A stretch of 5,060 nucleotides of DNA from Pseudomonadota bacterium (GCA_021813195.1 JAKALI010000379.1:1-5060), one strand, 5' to 3'. Numbered from the stretch's first letter, positions 1 to 5,060 are shown. A program made the numbers and translations. The notes: generated by a model from the sequence alone, not told the origin.

Positions 1-587
1 AGGCTAACCGCCAGCGAAAGGCTACCAGCGAGCTTGATGTCGCAGCCGAACAGGAGAACGAGCGTAGGGATGAGGAGTTCGCCACCGGCGACCCCGAGAA
101 GCGCGGCGACCACTCCGATCACCACACCAGCCACGACGCCGGCGATGATCTGGCCAGGTCCTTCAAGCAATGGGTGCCCAGCACCTCGAGGGTCGTGGCC
201 GACCACGAGTATGACCGCGATCATCACGAGCAGCGCCGCAATGATCCGATAGAGCGTTTCTGACTTGAGCCGCGTGGCCCAGCCGGCCCCAAACCAGGCG
301 CCGGCCAAGCTTCCAGCCAGCAGGTTGACGATGATGGTCCAATTCGCCGCCACGGCATCCCAAGGGACCGTCGTCGCCCGGAATGGCAAGGCGGAGGCGA
401 CCACCACAAGGCTCATTGCCTTGTTAAGGATTACCGCCTCCAGGGCAACAAAGCGGAATAGCCCGATGAGGAGAGGAAGGCGGAATTCAGCTCCGCCCAG
501 TCCAATCAACCCTCCCAGGGCTCCGATTCCAGCTCCAGTGCCAAAGGCGGCGAATGAATCTTGAGGCTTTGTCTCCGCCAGGGTCAT
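1..587 (-). CDS. TauE/SafE (TSUP) family membrane permease, 3' end cut off by the window edge
   Basis: This is the N-terminal 195 residues of an integral membrane protein of the sulfite exporter TauE/SafE family, which moves small sulfur-containing or organic anions across the inner membrane. The open frame starts at ATG 587-585 and is still open at base 1. Visible segments are hydrophobic helices at about 13-30, 37-65, 80-103, 112-130 and 146-181. The two family half-repeats show their glycine motifs: GLIGLGGAEFRLPLL near 26-40 and GVAGGELLIPTLVLLFG near 165-181, followed by the typical AGSLSLAVS. Family members are usually about 250-270 residues, so roughly a quarter is missing. An AGGA lies 6 nt before the ATG, and an in-frame TGA just upstream (599-597) excludes a longer start. 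The ATG overlaps the stop of the preceding gene as ATGA, so translation is probably coupled. The substrate cannot be read from sequence; sulfite, sulfate, thiosulfate or a selenium analogue are inferences from the Mo-cofactor context. Confidence 0.88.
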   Translation of the reverse strand, partial: MTLAETKPQDSFAAFGTGAGIGALGGLIGLGGAEFRLPLLIGLFRFVALEAVILNKAMSLVVVASALPFRATTVPWDAVAANWTIIVNLLAGSLAGAWFGAGWATRLKSETLYRIIAALLVMIAVILVVGHDPRGAGHPLLEGPGQIIAGVVAGVVIGVVAALLGVAGGELLIPTLVLLFGCDIKLAGSLSLAVS

Positions 588-1414
588 GCTTGATCCTCAT
601 TTGAAAGCTGCGTTGCTCTTCCGGCGATAGCGCGACACACGCCTTCGGCGATGCGTTTGGGCCGCTCGCCCAAACCGAACGCGGCCGAAGCGTCGCCTCG
701 CGGGTCAACTTCAATGACTTTCGTGGCTGCTGGAACGGGTACGCCACTGCGTGTCAGGCCTCGGATAGTGCCGGCAAGCGGAGCTGAGAGCGTCACGTCG
801 CCGATGTGCGCTATCGCCTGTCCTTGAACAACGCGTTCACCGATGCTTGCGGCGGACTCAAAGCATCCTCCAACGGGAGCGTAGACGAACCGCGCTCGTC
901 CGATCCCGGCGAGAGAGCGCGGCTCACCTGCAAGCGGCAGCGTCGCTCCCTGTTCAATGATTGTGCCAAGCCGCTCGCCCCAACTTGTCTCGATCGCGAC
1001 GTCGACATTCTCACCGGCAATGAAGTTTGGTCCGAGGCCGACCGTAAGCGGCGCAAGTCCGCGCTGGCGCTCGGGAACCGATCGTTTCCGTAGCCGAGCG
1101 TCGATAAGAACAGTCCAACTCACGGCCTTCAACACATTGGCGAACGGCAGAATCGTTATCGGCACGAACTGCCGCTCCAGCAGCGCCGGGCGGAGCGCGC
1201 CGGGCTGATCGATGCGACGCGCTGCAATGCCTGCGAGAACGGTCTCGGCGTCAAATACCGCGTCGGCGAACGCCATCCCTCGTCGTGGTGTAGTCGGCGC
1301 GGGATCGTCGTGCAGCGTCACGGAATATCCCGCGCGAAACAGCAACACGGCGACGGCGGACCCGACATCTCCAACACCGCGGATCAGCATGGTTGGAACT
1401 GGCGCGCTCGCCAT
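584..1414 (-). CDS. YqeB/EF2563-family molybdenum hydroxylase maturation protein
   Basis: A 276-residue soluble protein resembling the YqeB (EF2563) family, known from gene clusters for selenium-dependent molybdenum hydroxylases and thought to help mature their cofactor; the biochemical step is not established. It opens with a nucleotide-binding-like glycine motif, IRGVGDVGSA (11-20). Next come RRGMAFADAVFD (about 44-55), a VLIDARLRK segment (102-110) and VGLGPNFIAG (125-134) followed by the IET of VDVAIET (137-143). The C-terminal half (about 175-225) resembles a lipoyl/biotinyl-like barrel (APVGG, IGERVVQGQAIAHIGD, LAGTIRGLTRSGVPV), then VDPRG (236-240). In the family as I recall it, VDPR is followed by a Cys and an ISDKA-like segment; here that reads AAFGLGERPKR, so this member looks divergent. 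GTG at 1417 and ATG at 1414 are adjacent in frame. GGAGG at 1426-1422 lies 7 nt from the ATG, so ATG is preferred. It overlaps the modC stop by one base (TGATG), placing it in the mod operon. Confidence 0.8.
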   Translation of the reverse strand: MASAPVPTMLIRGVGDVGSAVAVLLFRAGYSVTLHDDPAPTTPRRGMAFADAVFDAETVLAGIAARRIDQPGALRPALLERQFVPITILPFANVLKAVSWTVLIDARLRKRSVPERQRGLAPLTVGLGPNFIAGENVDVAIETSWGERLGTIIEQGATLPLAGEPRSLAGIGRARFVYAPVGGCFESAASIGERVVQGQAIAHIGDVTLSAPLAGTIRGLTRSGVPVPAATKVIEVDPRGDASAAFGLGERPKRIAEGVCRAIAGRATQLSNEDQA

Positions 1415-2142
1415 CACGCATCCTCCAGAGGCAGATCCAGAGCCTCGCGGACACGCTCGCTTGCCGGTGCTGCCAGGACCTCACCCGCGCTGCCGATCTG
1501 CAGCGTCTCGCCGCGATCGAGAACACAGAGCAGATCGGCAAGATCGGCGGCTTCGTCCAGGTCGTGGGTGACGAGCACGATCGGCATCGAGACGGCGGTA
1601 CGGAGTTCCCGAAGTTCACGGTGCAAACCGCGCCTGGTCCGCCGGTCGACGGCCGAAAAGGGTTCGTCGAGGAGCAGCACGCCGGGGTCACGAGCGAGCG
1701 CGCGAGCTACAGCAACGCGCTGTTGTTGCCCGCCGGATAGCGCCGCTGGTCTCCGGCTTTCGAGACCCTCAAGGTGAACGAGGCGCAGGAGGGTTCGAGC
1801 GCGATCAATGCGCTCGTTCGCAGGCCGATGCGCAAGTGCGGCCTTGACGTTGTCGAGCGCCGTCATGTGCGGGAAGAGCGCATAGTTCTGGAACACGAAA
1901 CCAACCGAACGCCGATGCGGCGGCGTATCGATTCCGGACACGGTATCGAGCCAGGTGCTGCCGTTGCATGAGATCCGGCCCTGATAGGGCCGATAGAGCC
2001 CAGCAATGGCGCGCAAGATCGTCGACTTGCCGCTACCTGACGGGCCGACCAGCGCCAGAAGCTCACCTGGTGCGCAGGAGAACTCAGCGTGCAACGGGAT
2101 CGGCCCTGTTTGTTTGAGAGCGAGGCGGAGCCCGTTAGACAT
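1414..2142 (-). CDS. modC: Molybdate ABC transporter ATP-binding protein ModC
   Basis: A 242-residue ABC ATPase that powers molybdate (or tungstate) import with ModB at the cytoplasmic face of the inner membrane. All nucleotide-binding motifs are present: Walker A GPSGSGKST (33-41), Q-loop Gln85 in FVFQNYALFPHMTALDNV, signature LSGGQQQR (135-142), Walker B VLLLDE (155-160), D-loop SAVD (163-166) and switch His193 in VTHD. It ends soon after the ATPase core, so it lacks the C-terminal TOBE/Mop oxyanion-binding domain that brings E. coli ModC to about 350 residues. Assignment to molybdate rests on the flanking modB and modA, since the ATPase core alone would also fit sulfate or polyamine importers. 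Its ATG lies inside the end of modB (8-nt overlap, ATGTCTAA), and no clear Shine-Dalgarno precedes it, which suggests translational coupling. Confidence 0.93.
   Translation of the reverse strand: MSNGLRLALKQTGPIPLHAEFSCAPGELLALVGPSGSGKSTILRAIAGLYRPYQGRISCNGSTWLDTVSGIDTPPHRRSVGFVFQNYALFPHMTALDNVKAALAHRPANERIDRARTLLRLVHLEGLESRRPAALSGGQQQRVAVARALARDPGVLLLDEPFSAVDRRTRRGLHRELRELRTAVSMPIVLVTHDLDEAADLADLLCVLDRGETLQIGSAGEVLAAPASERVREALDLPLEDA
1422..1426 (-). promoter_or_regulatory. Ribosome binding site of the yqeB-like gene
   Basis: GGAGG on the minus strand, inside the last codons of modC. It is 7 nt from ATG 1414 but only 4 nt from the in-frame GTG 1417, so it favours the ATG start. Confidence 0.65.
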
Positions 2143-2803
2143 AGCGGCGGCCCACGCGCCTTGAGAGCATGAAAGTGACGCCGAGCGCGATCAATGACAG
2201 AACGAGCAACAGCGCCGACATTGTCCCGGCGGCAGCATTGTCGAACGCCTGAACGCGATCATAGATCGATATGGCGATTGTCTTCGTCTGGCCGGGGATG
2301 CTTCCTCCGACCATGAGCACGACGCCGAATTCGCCGAGCGTATGGGCGAACGCCAGGACCAGGCCGGTGACGATACCCGGCCAAGCAAGGGGGAGCTCAA
2401 TCTGGGCGAGGACGCGCCAAGGCGACATTCCTGAACAGGCTGCCGCTTCCCGTACCTCGGGCGGGATCGCCTCGAACGCTCGCTGCGTTGGTTGGATCGA
2501 GAACGGAAGGTTGATCAGGATGGAAGCGGCCAGCAAGCCCTCGAAGCTGAAGACCAGCGAGCGCCCGAACAGGGTTTGGTAGATTTGACCAAAGGTCGAA
2601 GCGCCGCCGAAACCGACAAGCAGATAGTAGCCGATGACAGTCGGCGGCAGGACGAGCGGCAAGGCAATAGCCGCTTCGGCCACGCTCTTTCCTGGAAACG
2701 GCACGTAAGCGAGCAGCCGGCCGATCGCTATTCCGATCGGGATCAGGATGAGGACGGTGAGACCACCGAGGTGAAGGGAAAGAGCGAGCGCCGACCAGTC
2801 CAT
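2135..2803 (-). CDS. modB: Molybdate ABC transporter permease ModB
   Basis: A 222-residue inner-membrane permease that forms the channel of the ModABC importer. Hydrophobic segments lie at about 5-30, 42-65, 86-104, 140-167 and 190-213, consistent with the five-helix ModB/CysT-type core. The cytoplasmic EAA loop that docks on ModC is clear at 116-140 (EVREAAACSGMSPWRVLAQ, then IELPLAWPG). The following stretch, HTLGEFGVVLMVGGSIPGQT (154-173) and then AISIYDRVQAFD, is typical of ModB as opposed to other permeases. Length matches the family (about 220-230). The ATG is 15 nt after the modA stop with only a weak GAG-type ribosome site, so it is probably translated by coupling to modA. It overlaps modC by 8 nt. 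Confidence 0.95.
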   Translation of the reverse strand: MDWSALALSLHLGGLTVLILIPIGIAIGRLLAYVPFPGKSVAEAAIALPLVLPPTVIGYYLLVGFGGASTFGQIYQTLFGRSLVFSFEGLLAASILINLPFSIQPTQRAFEAIPPEVREAAACSGMSPWRVLAQIELPLAWPGIVTGLVLAFAHTLGEFGVVLMVGGSIPGQTKTIAISIYDRVQAFDNAAAGTMSALLLVLSLIALGVTFMLSRRVGRRYV

Positions 2804-2818
2804 GGTCTCACTCGCCGA

Positions 2819-3661
2819 TCAGGAACCTTCGCCCGGCAACACAAAACCGTACTTGCGGAAAATCGCACGCGCGGCCGGCTGCTGAATATAAGCGTAAAAT
2901 GCGCGCGCTGTATCGTCGGCGCCCTTGAGCAGCACCATGCGCTGCCGAAGAGGTTCATGCCAGTCAGCGGGCAGCAACACGTAGCTGCCGAGATCGCCAA
3001 CGTGCTGTGAAAGGGCAAGCGAATACGCAAAAATGCCGCCCTGTGTTGACCCGGAGGAGGCGAACTGGGCGGCCTGCGCTACATTTTCGCCCATCACCAA
3101 TTTGGGCTGCACGGTGTCCCATAGCCCGCGCGAGCGTAGAGCCTGCTCTGCCGCCAATCCGTAGGGCGCATGTTCGGGGTTCGCGAGGGCGAACTTCTGG
3201 ATTCGGCCATCGGCCAGGGCTGCGCGGAAGTCCTTTAGTTCCGGGTCTACTTTGAAAGGCGCGTTTTTGGGCGCGAACAGGATAATGCGGCCGATTGCGT
3301 AGAGGGTGCCTCCATCGACCGTCTTCCCGGCATCAGCGAGCTGACGAACAAAGCCCTCGTCCGCTGAGAGAAACAGTTGGAACGGAGCGCCCTGCTGGAT
3401 CTGGCGCAAGAAATTGCCCGATGAACCATAAGTGAGAGTGACCACCTTCCCGGTATCGCGGGTAAAGGCTGCGCCGACCTCGTCGAGAGCAAACTTGAGA
3501 TCGGCCGCGGCGGCGATGTTGGGTGGTTGCGGTTGTTGGGCATTTGAGACCGAAGCCGAAACGCCAAGAAGCGCGAGGCCAACGCCCAGGATCATGAGAC
3601 CGCGGCGGGTCCAGGCGGCGCAATCTTTAGCGAGATTGGTAGGGGCCGAAGGTCGGTTCAT
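2819..3661 (-). CDS. modA: Molybdate-binding periplasmic protein ModA
   Basis: A 280-residue precursor of the periplasmic solute-binding protein that captures molybdate (or tungstate) and delivers it to ModB. The start at 3661 is chosen because GAGG (3670-3667) lies 5 nt upstream. An in-frame ATG at 3718 would add 19 polar residues and has no ribosome site. The signal peptide has a long n-region with a twin-arginine-like TRRGLMI (18-24), a hydrophobic stretch LGVGLALLGVSAS and a likely cut after SNA (39-41). The mature part begins with IAAAADLKFAL (49-59), then TYGSSGNFLRQIQQGAP (77-93), FLSADE, YAIGRIILFAP, ANPEHAPYGLAAEQAL (160-175) and MGENVAQAA. Compared from memory with E. coli ModA, the serine of the SS pair and the Val of ENV are kept. 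The PAG alanine position is Tyr (PYG), as in the Azotobacter-type branch, and the Tyr170 position appears to be Ala. First gene of the operon; divergent from the regulator. Confidence 0.94.
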   Translation of the reverse strand: MNRPSAPTNLAKDCAAWTRRGLMILGVGLALLGVSASVSNAQQPQPPNIAAAADLKFALDEVGAAFTRDTGKVVTLTYGSSGNFLRQIQQGAPFQLFLSADEGFVRQLADAGKTVDGGTLYAIGRIILFAPKNAPFKVDPELKDFRAALADGRIQKFALANPEHAPYGLAAEQALRSRGLWDTVQPKLVMGENVAQAAQFASSGSTQGGIFAYSLALSQHVGDLGSYVLLPADWHEPLRQRMVLLKGADDTARAFYAYIQQPAARAIFRKYGFVLPGEGS

Positions 3662-3666
3662 TTGCG

Positions 3667-3670
3667 CCTC
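3667..3670 (-). promoter_or_regulatory. Ribosome binding site deciding the modA start
   Basis: GAGG on the minus strand with a 5-nt spacer to ATG 3661. The alternative in-frame ATG at 3718 is preceded by AT-rich sequence without any purine-rich site. Confidence 0.55.
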
Positions 3671-3762
3671 GCGTTCCGGATGGGCAGTCCCACGCTGGCC
3701 TTTGGCGCGAAAACGCATGAAAATAGACGAAGAGATTGCGGCCGACGTGTCACCTCACTCGA

Positions 3763-3792
3763 TTTAAAGCCCAAATGCGCCCCTTATGTAAA
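3763..3792 (-). promoter_or_regulatory. Candidate sigma70-type promoter of the mod operon
   Basis: On the minus strand, TTTACA (3792-3787, 5 of 6 to TTGACA) and TTTAAA (3768-3763, 4 of 6 to TATAAT) are 18 bp apart. Transcription would start near 3755, giving a leader of about 95 nt before modA. The AGACGA copy at 3725-3730 would lie just downstream of that start, a position suited to repression. This is read by eye only. Confidence 0.35.
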
Positions 3793-3817
3793 GCGAAAGC
3801 GGATGAAGACGACTATC

Positions 3818-3846
3818 TTTACGACTCGGGTTGCGCCTACTAATAC
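3818..3846 (+). promoter_or_regulatory. Weak candidate promoter of the regulator gene
   Basis: TTTACG (3818-3823) and TAATAC (3841-3846) are 17 bp apart, with 4 of 6 and 3 of 6 matches to consensus. The CTAAT-N5-ATTAG dyad and one AGACGA copy overlap the -10 and start-site region, which would suit autoregulation. The match is weak, and another -10 such as TACTAA at 3838 is possible. Confidence 0.22.
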
Positions 3847-3854
3847 GAAATTAG
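3840..3854. promoter_or_regulatory. CTAAT-N5-ATTAG inverted repeat upstream of the regulator gene
   Basis: A perfect 5-bp dyad with a 5-base spacer (ACGAA), about 25 bp before the regulator start codon and overlapping its possible -10 element. It may be an operator for autoregulation. It is short enough to have arisen by chance. Confidence 0.28.
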
Positions 3855-3868
3855 ACGAATTGATATGT

Positions 3869-3872
3869 GGAG
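3869..3872 (+). promoter_or_regulatory. Ribosome binding site deciding the regulator start
   Basis: GGAG with a 6-nt spacer to ATG 3879. The upstream in-frame GTG at 3867 overlaps this site and has no ribosome site of its own, so ATG 3879 is the better start. Confidence 0.65.
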
Positions 3873-3878
3873 AGCCCG

Positions 3879-4832
3879 ATGGCTACGCGTGACGCGCTGA
3901 CCGTTGAGGATGTGGCTGGGTTGCTGAATGTCAGTCGGAGCGGGATTTATGCTCTGATCAAGAATGGAGCTATTAGCTCCTATAGGGTCGGCCGAAAAAT
4001 TCGCTTCACCGAGGCCCACGTCCGGGACTACGTCACGCGCACCGGACGAGAGGCGCGTCGACAGGAAGCCAATGGCTCCCCCGCGCTCGACGAGTACAAA
4101 TACTTCGACCTCTCTACGGGTCGGCGTGGCAGCGAGGGCTTCATCATCTGTGGACAGGATCTCATTCTCGACATCCTGTCGAACTTCATGCGCATGCACG
4201 GAGTCATGGCGCTGCGAGCTTACATTGGCAGCTACGACAGCCTGGTCTCACTTTATCACGACAAGGTCAGCGTCGCGACAGCCCATCTGTGGGACAGTTC
4301 AAGCGACGACTACAACGTTCCGCATGTCCGCACTCTTCTGCCCGGTATCCGTTGTACCATCGCCAATGTCACCTATAGGACGCAGGGGCTCTATGTCGCC
4401 AAAGGAAATCCTAAGAATATCCAATCGTGGAACGACTTCGCACGCGACGATGTTCGGATGATCAATCGCGAGAAGGGAGCTGGCTCGCGTGTCCTTCTCG
4501 ATGAGAACCTGAAGCTGCTCAATCTCTATGGCAGTCAGGTTGCCGGATACGACGATGAGAACCAATCACATCTGGCCGTCGCCAGCGCCGTTGGGCGTGG
4601 CGAGGCGGACGTCGCGGTGGGGACCGAGAAGATCGCCCGACAGGTCGAGAACATAGATTTCGTCCCAATGAAAAGAGAGCGGTACGATCTCGTGGTCAAG
4701 ACCGAACGGGTCAACACGCCGGACATCAAGACAATGTTCGAGATACTGAGGTCATCGAAGTTTCAGAACGAATTCAAGAGTATTGGTGGGTATGATATTA
4801 GTCACATGGGCAAGATCATTCTTGAGACGTGA
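3879..4832 (+). CDS. HTH (excisionase/MerR-like) regulator fused to a molybdate-binding PBP-like domain
   Basis: A 317-residue cytoplasmic protein without signal peptide or membrane segment. The N-terminus (about 7-53) is an excisionase-family helix-turn-helix: LTVEDVAGLLNVSRSGIYAL, then a YRVGRKIRF wing and HVRDYV. After a polar linker (about 55-85), residues 87-310 form a periplasmic-binding-protein-like domain of the PBP_like/COG1910 type. Its landmarks are FIICGQDLILDIL, a GSYDSLVSL segment, the first-lobe LWD, TYRTQGLYVAKGNP, MINREKGAGSRVLLDENL (194-211), AGYDDENQSHLAVASAVGRG, EADVAVGTEKIA, and FVPMKRERYDLVV (261-273). In this family the domain is thought to bind molybdate or a related ligand inside the cell; related domains also occur fused to MoeA-like proteins. 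The gene diverges from modA, so I infer that it senses the oxyanion taken up by ModABC and controls both units in place of ModE. Whether it activates or represses is unknown. The start is set by GGAG 6 nt before ATG 3879. Confidence 0.88.
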   Translation: MATRDALTVEDVAGLLNVSRSGIYALIKNGAISSYRVGRKIRFTEAHVRDYVTRTGREARRQEANGSPALDEYKYFDLSTGRRGSEGFIICGQDLILDILSNFMRMHGVMALRAYIGSYDSLVSLYHDKVSVATAHLWDSSSDDYNVPHVRTLLPGIRCTIANVTYRTQGLYVAKGNPKNIQSWNDFARDDVRMINREKGAGSRVLLDENLKLLNLYGSQVAGYDDENQSHLAVASAVGRGEADVAVGTEKIARQVENIDFVPMKRERYDLVVKTERVNTPDIKTMFEILRSSKFQNEFKSIGGYDISHMGKIILET

Positions 4833-4836
4833 TCTA

Positions 4837-4870
4837 ACGGTAAAGCAGATCCCCACGACAGCCTTGCCGT
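4837..4870. terminator. Imperfect hairpin between convergent genes, possible terminator
   Basis: ACGGTAAAGC (4837-4846) can pair with GCCTTGCCGT (4861-4870): ten positions with one mismatch and one G-U pair, and a 14-nt loop. It fills the gap between the regulator stop (4832) and the stop of the convergent gene (4873). No run of T follows on either strand, so intrinsic termination would be weak. Confidence 0.28.
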
Positions 4871-4872
4871 AG

Positions 4873-5060
4873 TCAGATCGCGGCCAGTTTGACGCGTGCG
4901 GCGAGCTTCTCTGTCTCTTCCTTGCGCTCGCTATAGCGACTAGTGAGATAGGCGGCAGGGCCGCGTGTCAGCAAGGTGAACTTTATCAGCTCCTCAATGA
5001 CGTCGACCACGCGATCGTAATAGGGCGATGGCTTCATCCGGCCTGCATCATCGAACTGCT
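4873..5060 (-). CDS. arsH: ArsH-like NADPH-dependent FMN reductase, C-terminal end only
   Basis: The final 61 residues of a minus-strand gene whose 5' part lies beyond the right edge; the stop is TGA 4875-4873. The fragment reads [20 protein letters not shown] (6-25), then [23 protein letters not shown] (26-48) and a charged helical tail. I recognise this from memory as the C-terminus of ArsH, in which RMKPS-YYDR-VDV-EEL-KFTLLTR and RYSERKE recur. ArsH is a cytoplasmic flavodoxin-like NADPH:FMN oxidoreductase of about 230-250 residues, found in arsenic-resistance operons and reported to oxidise trivalent organoarsenicals. The flavin-binding part is outside the window, so it cannot be checked here. 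Codon choice is GC-rich at third positions, as in the neighbouring genes, which supports a real gene. It converges on the regulator with only 40 nt between the stops. No database comparison was possible. Confidence 0.78.
   Translation of the reverse strand, partial: QFDDAGRMKPSPYYDRVVDVIEELIKFTLLTRGPAAYLTSRYSERKEETEKLAARVKLAAI

Larger units (their letters stand above)
3725..3858 (+). repeat. Three AGACGA direct repeats in the divergent region (candidate operator half-sites)
   Basis: AGACGA occurs at 3725-3730, 3807-3812 and 3853-3858, all in the same orientation. The outer two extend to TAGACGAAnnGAT (3724-3736 and 3852-3864). The last copy is preceded one helical turn upstream by another ACGAA (3845-3849). 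Their placement beside the two candidate promoters makes them plausible binding sites for the divergently encoded regulator; function is inferred only from position and recurrence. Confidence 0.4.
3662..3878. other. Divergent control region between modA and the HTH-PBP regulator gene
   Basis: About 217 bp without a convincing gene, more AT-rich than its surroundings in the half next to the regulator. It should carry the promoters of both transcription units. Three AGACGA hexamers, a CTAAT-N5-ATTAG dyad and one promoter-like element for each direction are visible and listed separately. I see no ModE-type palindrome (TATA-rich half sites separated by about 6 bases) and no recognisable riboswitch. 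A short open frame runs rightward through the region, but it begins inside modA and ends inside the regulator gene, so it is treated as spurious. Confidence 0.8.

Noticed and set aside
1310..1777. Rightward open frames of 115-155 codons over modC and the yqeB-like gene
   Set aside because: Arg/Ser-rich antisense shadows of coding sequence, without ribosome sites or recognisable motifs.
2492..3010. Rightward open frame of 172 codons across modB and modA
   Set aside because: It is antisense to two well-supported genes, is highly charged and of low complexity, and resembles no family; long antisense frames are expected in GC-rich DNA.
3662..3718. Longer modA start at ATG 3718
   Set aside because: No ribosome site, and it would add a polar stretch ahead of an already long signal-peptide n-region; ATG 3661 has GAGG at good spacing.
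3662..3878. ModE-type operator or molybdenum-cofactor riboswitch ahead of modA
   Set aside because: No TATA-rich ModE-like dyad and no conserved multi-stem leader could be recognised; the predicted leader is only about 95 nt.
3662..3892. Rightward 76-codon open frame spanning the divergent region
   Set aside because: It starts at the modA start region, has no ribosome site, overlaps the regulator start and would cross both promoters.
4928..4939. Perfect 12-bp palindrome TCGCTATAGCGA resembling half of a ModE box
   Set aside because: It lies inside the conserved RYSER coding segment of the arsH-like gene, the codons explain it, and about one 12-bp palindrome is expected by chance in 5 kb.
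1..5060. Mobile elements, attachment sites, tRNA genes or CRISPR repeats
   Set aside because: No transposase or integrase coding sequence, no terminal inverted repeats, no tRNA-like fold and no regularly spaced repeats were seen; the excisionase-like HTH belongs to a fused regulator, not to a phage.

Overview
The window looks like a piece of a high-GC proteobacterial chromosome or plasmid, most likely alphaproteobacterial (Rhizobiales-like). The basis is GC-rich third positions, tightly overlapping genes and the style of the protein sequences. No taxonomic marker gene is present, so this is an inference. Gene density is high and no RNA gene, insertion sequence or CRISPR array was seen.

Layout. 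Positions 1-3661 hold one leftward (minus-strand) operon, transcribed in the order modA, modB, modC, a YqeB/EF2563-family molybdenum-hydroxylase accessory gene, then a TauE/SafE (TSUP) membrane permease that runs off the left edge. Four of the five genes overlap their neighbour or nearly do: modB/modC by 8 nt, modC/yqeB-like by 1 nt (TGATG), yqeB-like/TSUP by 4 nt (ATGA), with a 15-nt gap between modA and modB. A divergent control region of about 220 bp (3662-3878) follows. Rightward from it, 3879-4832 encodes a cytoplasmic one-component regulator: an excisionase/MerR-like helix-turn-helix fused to a periplasmic-binding-protein-like domain of the molybdate-binding type. Converging on it from the right edge is the C-terminal end of a minus-strand gene that reads as ArsH, the NADPH-dependent FMN reductase of arsenic-resistance clusters.

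How the genes work together. ModA binds an oxyanion (molybdate or tungstate) in the periplasm and ModBC import it. The YqeB-like protein probably acts in maturation of a molybdenum hydroxylase cofactor. The TSUP protein may move a sulfur (or selenium) anion needed, or produced, in the same process. The divergent HTH-PBP protein is the obvious candidate to sense the imported oxyanion inside the cell and control the operon in place of ModE. No ModE-type palindrome was seen, but short repeats (AGACGA three times; a CTAAT-N5-ATTAG dyad) lie in the shared promoter region. The adjoining arsH raises the possibility that this Mo-uptake module sits in an arsenic gene island serving a Mo-dependent arsenic enzyme, but no such enzyme is inside the window.
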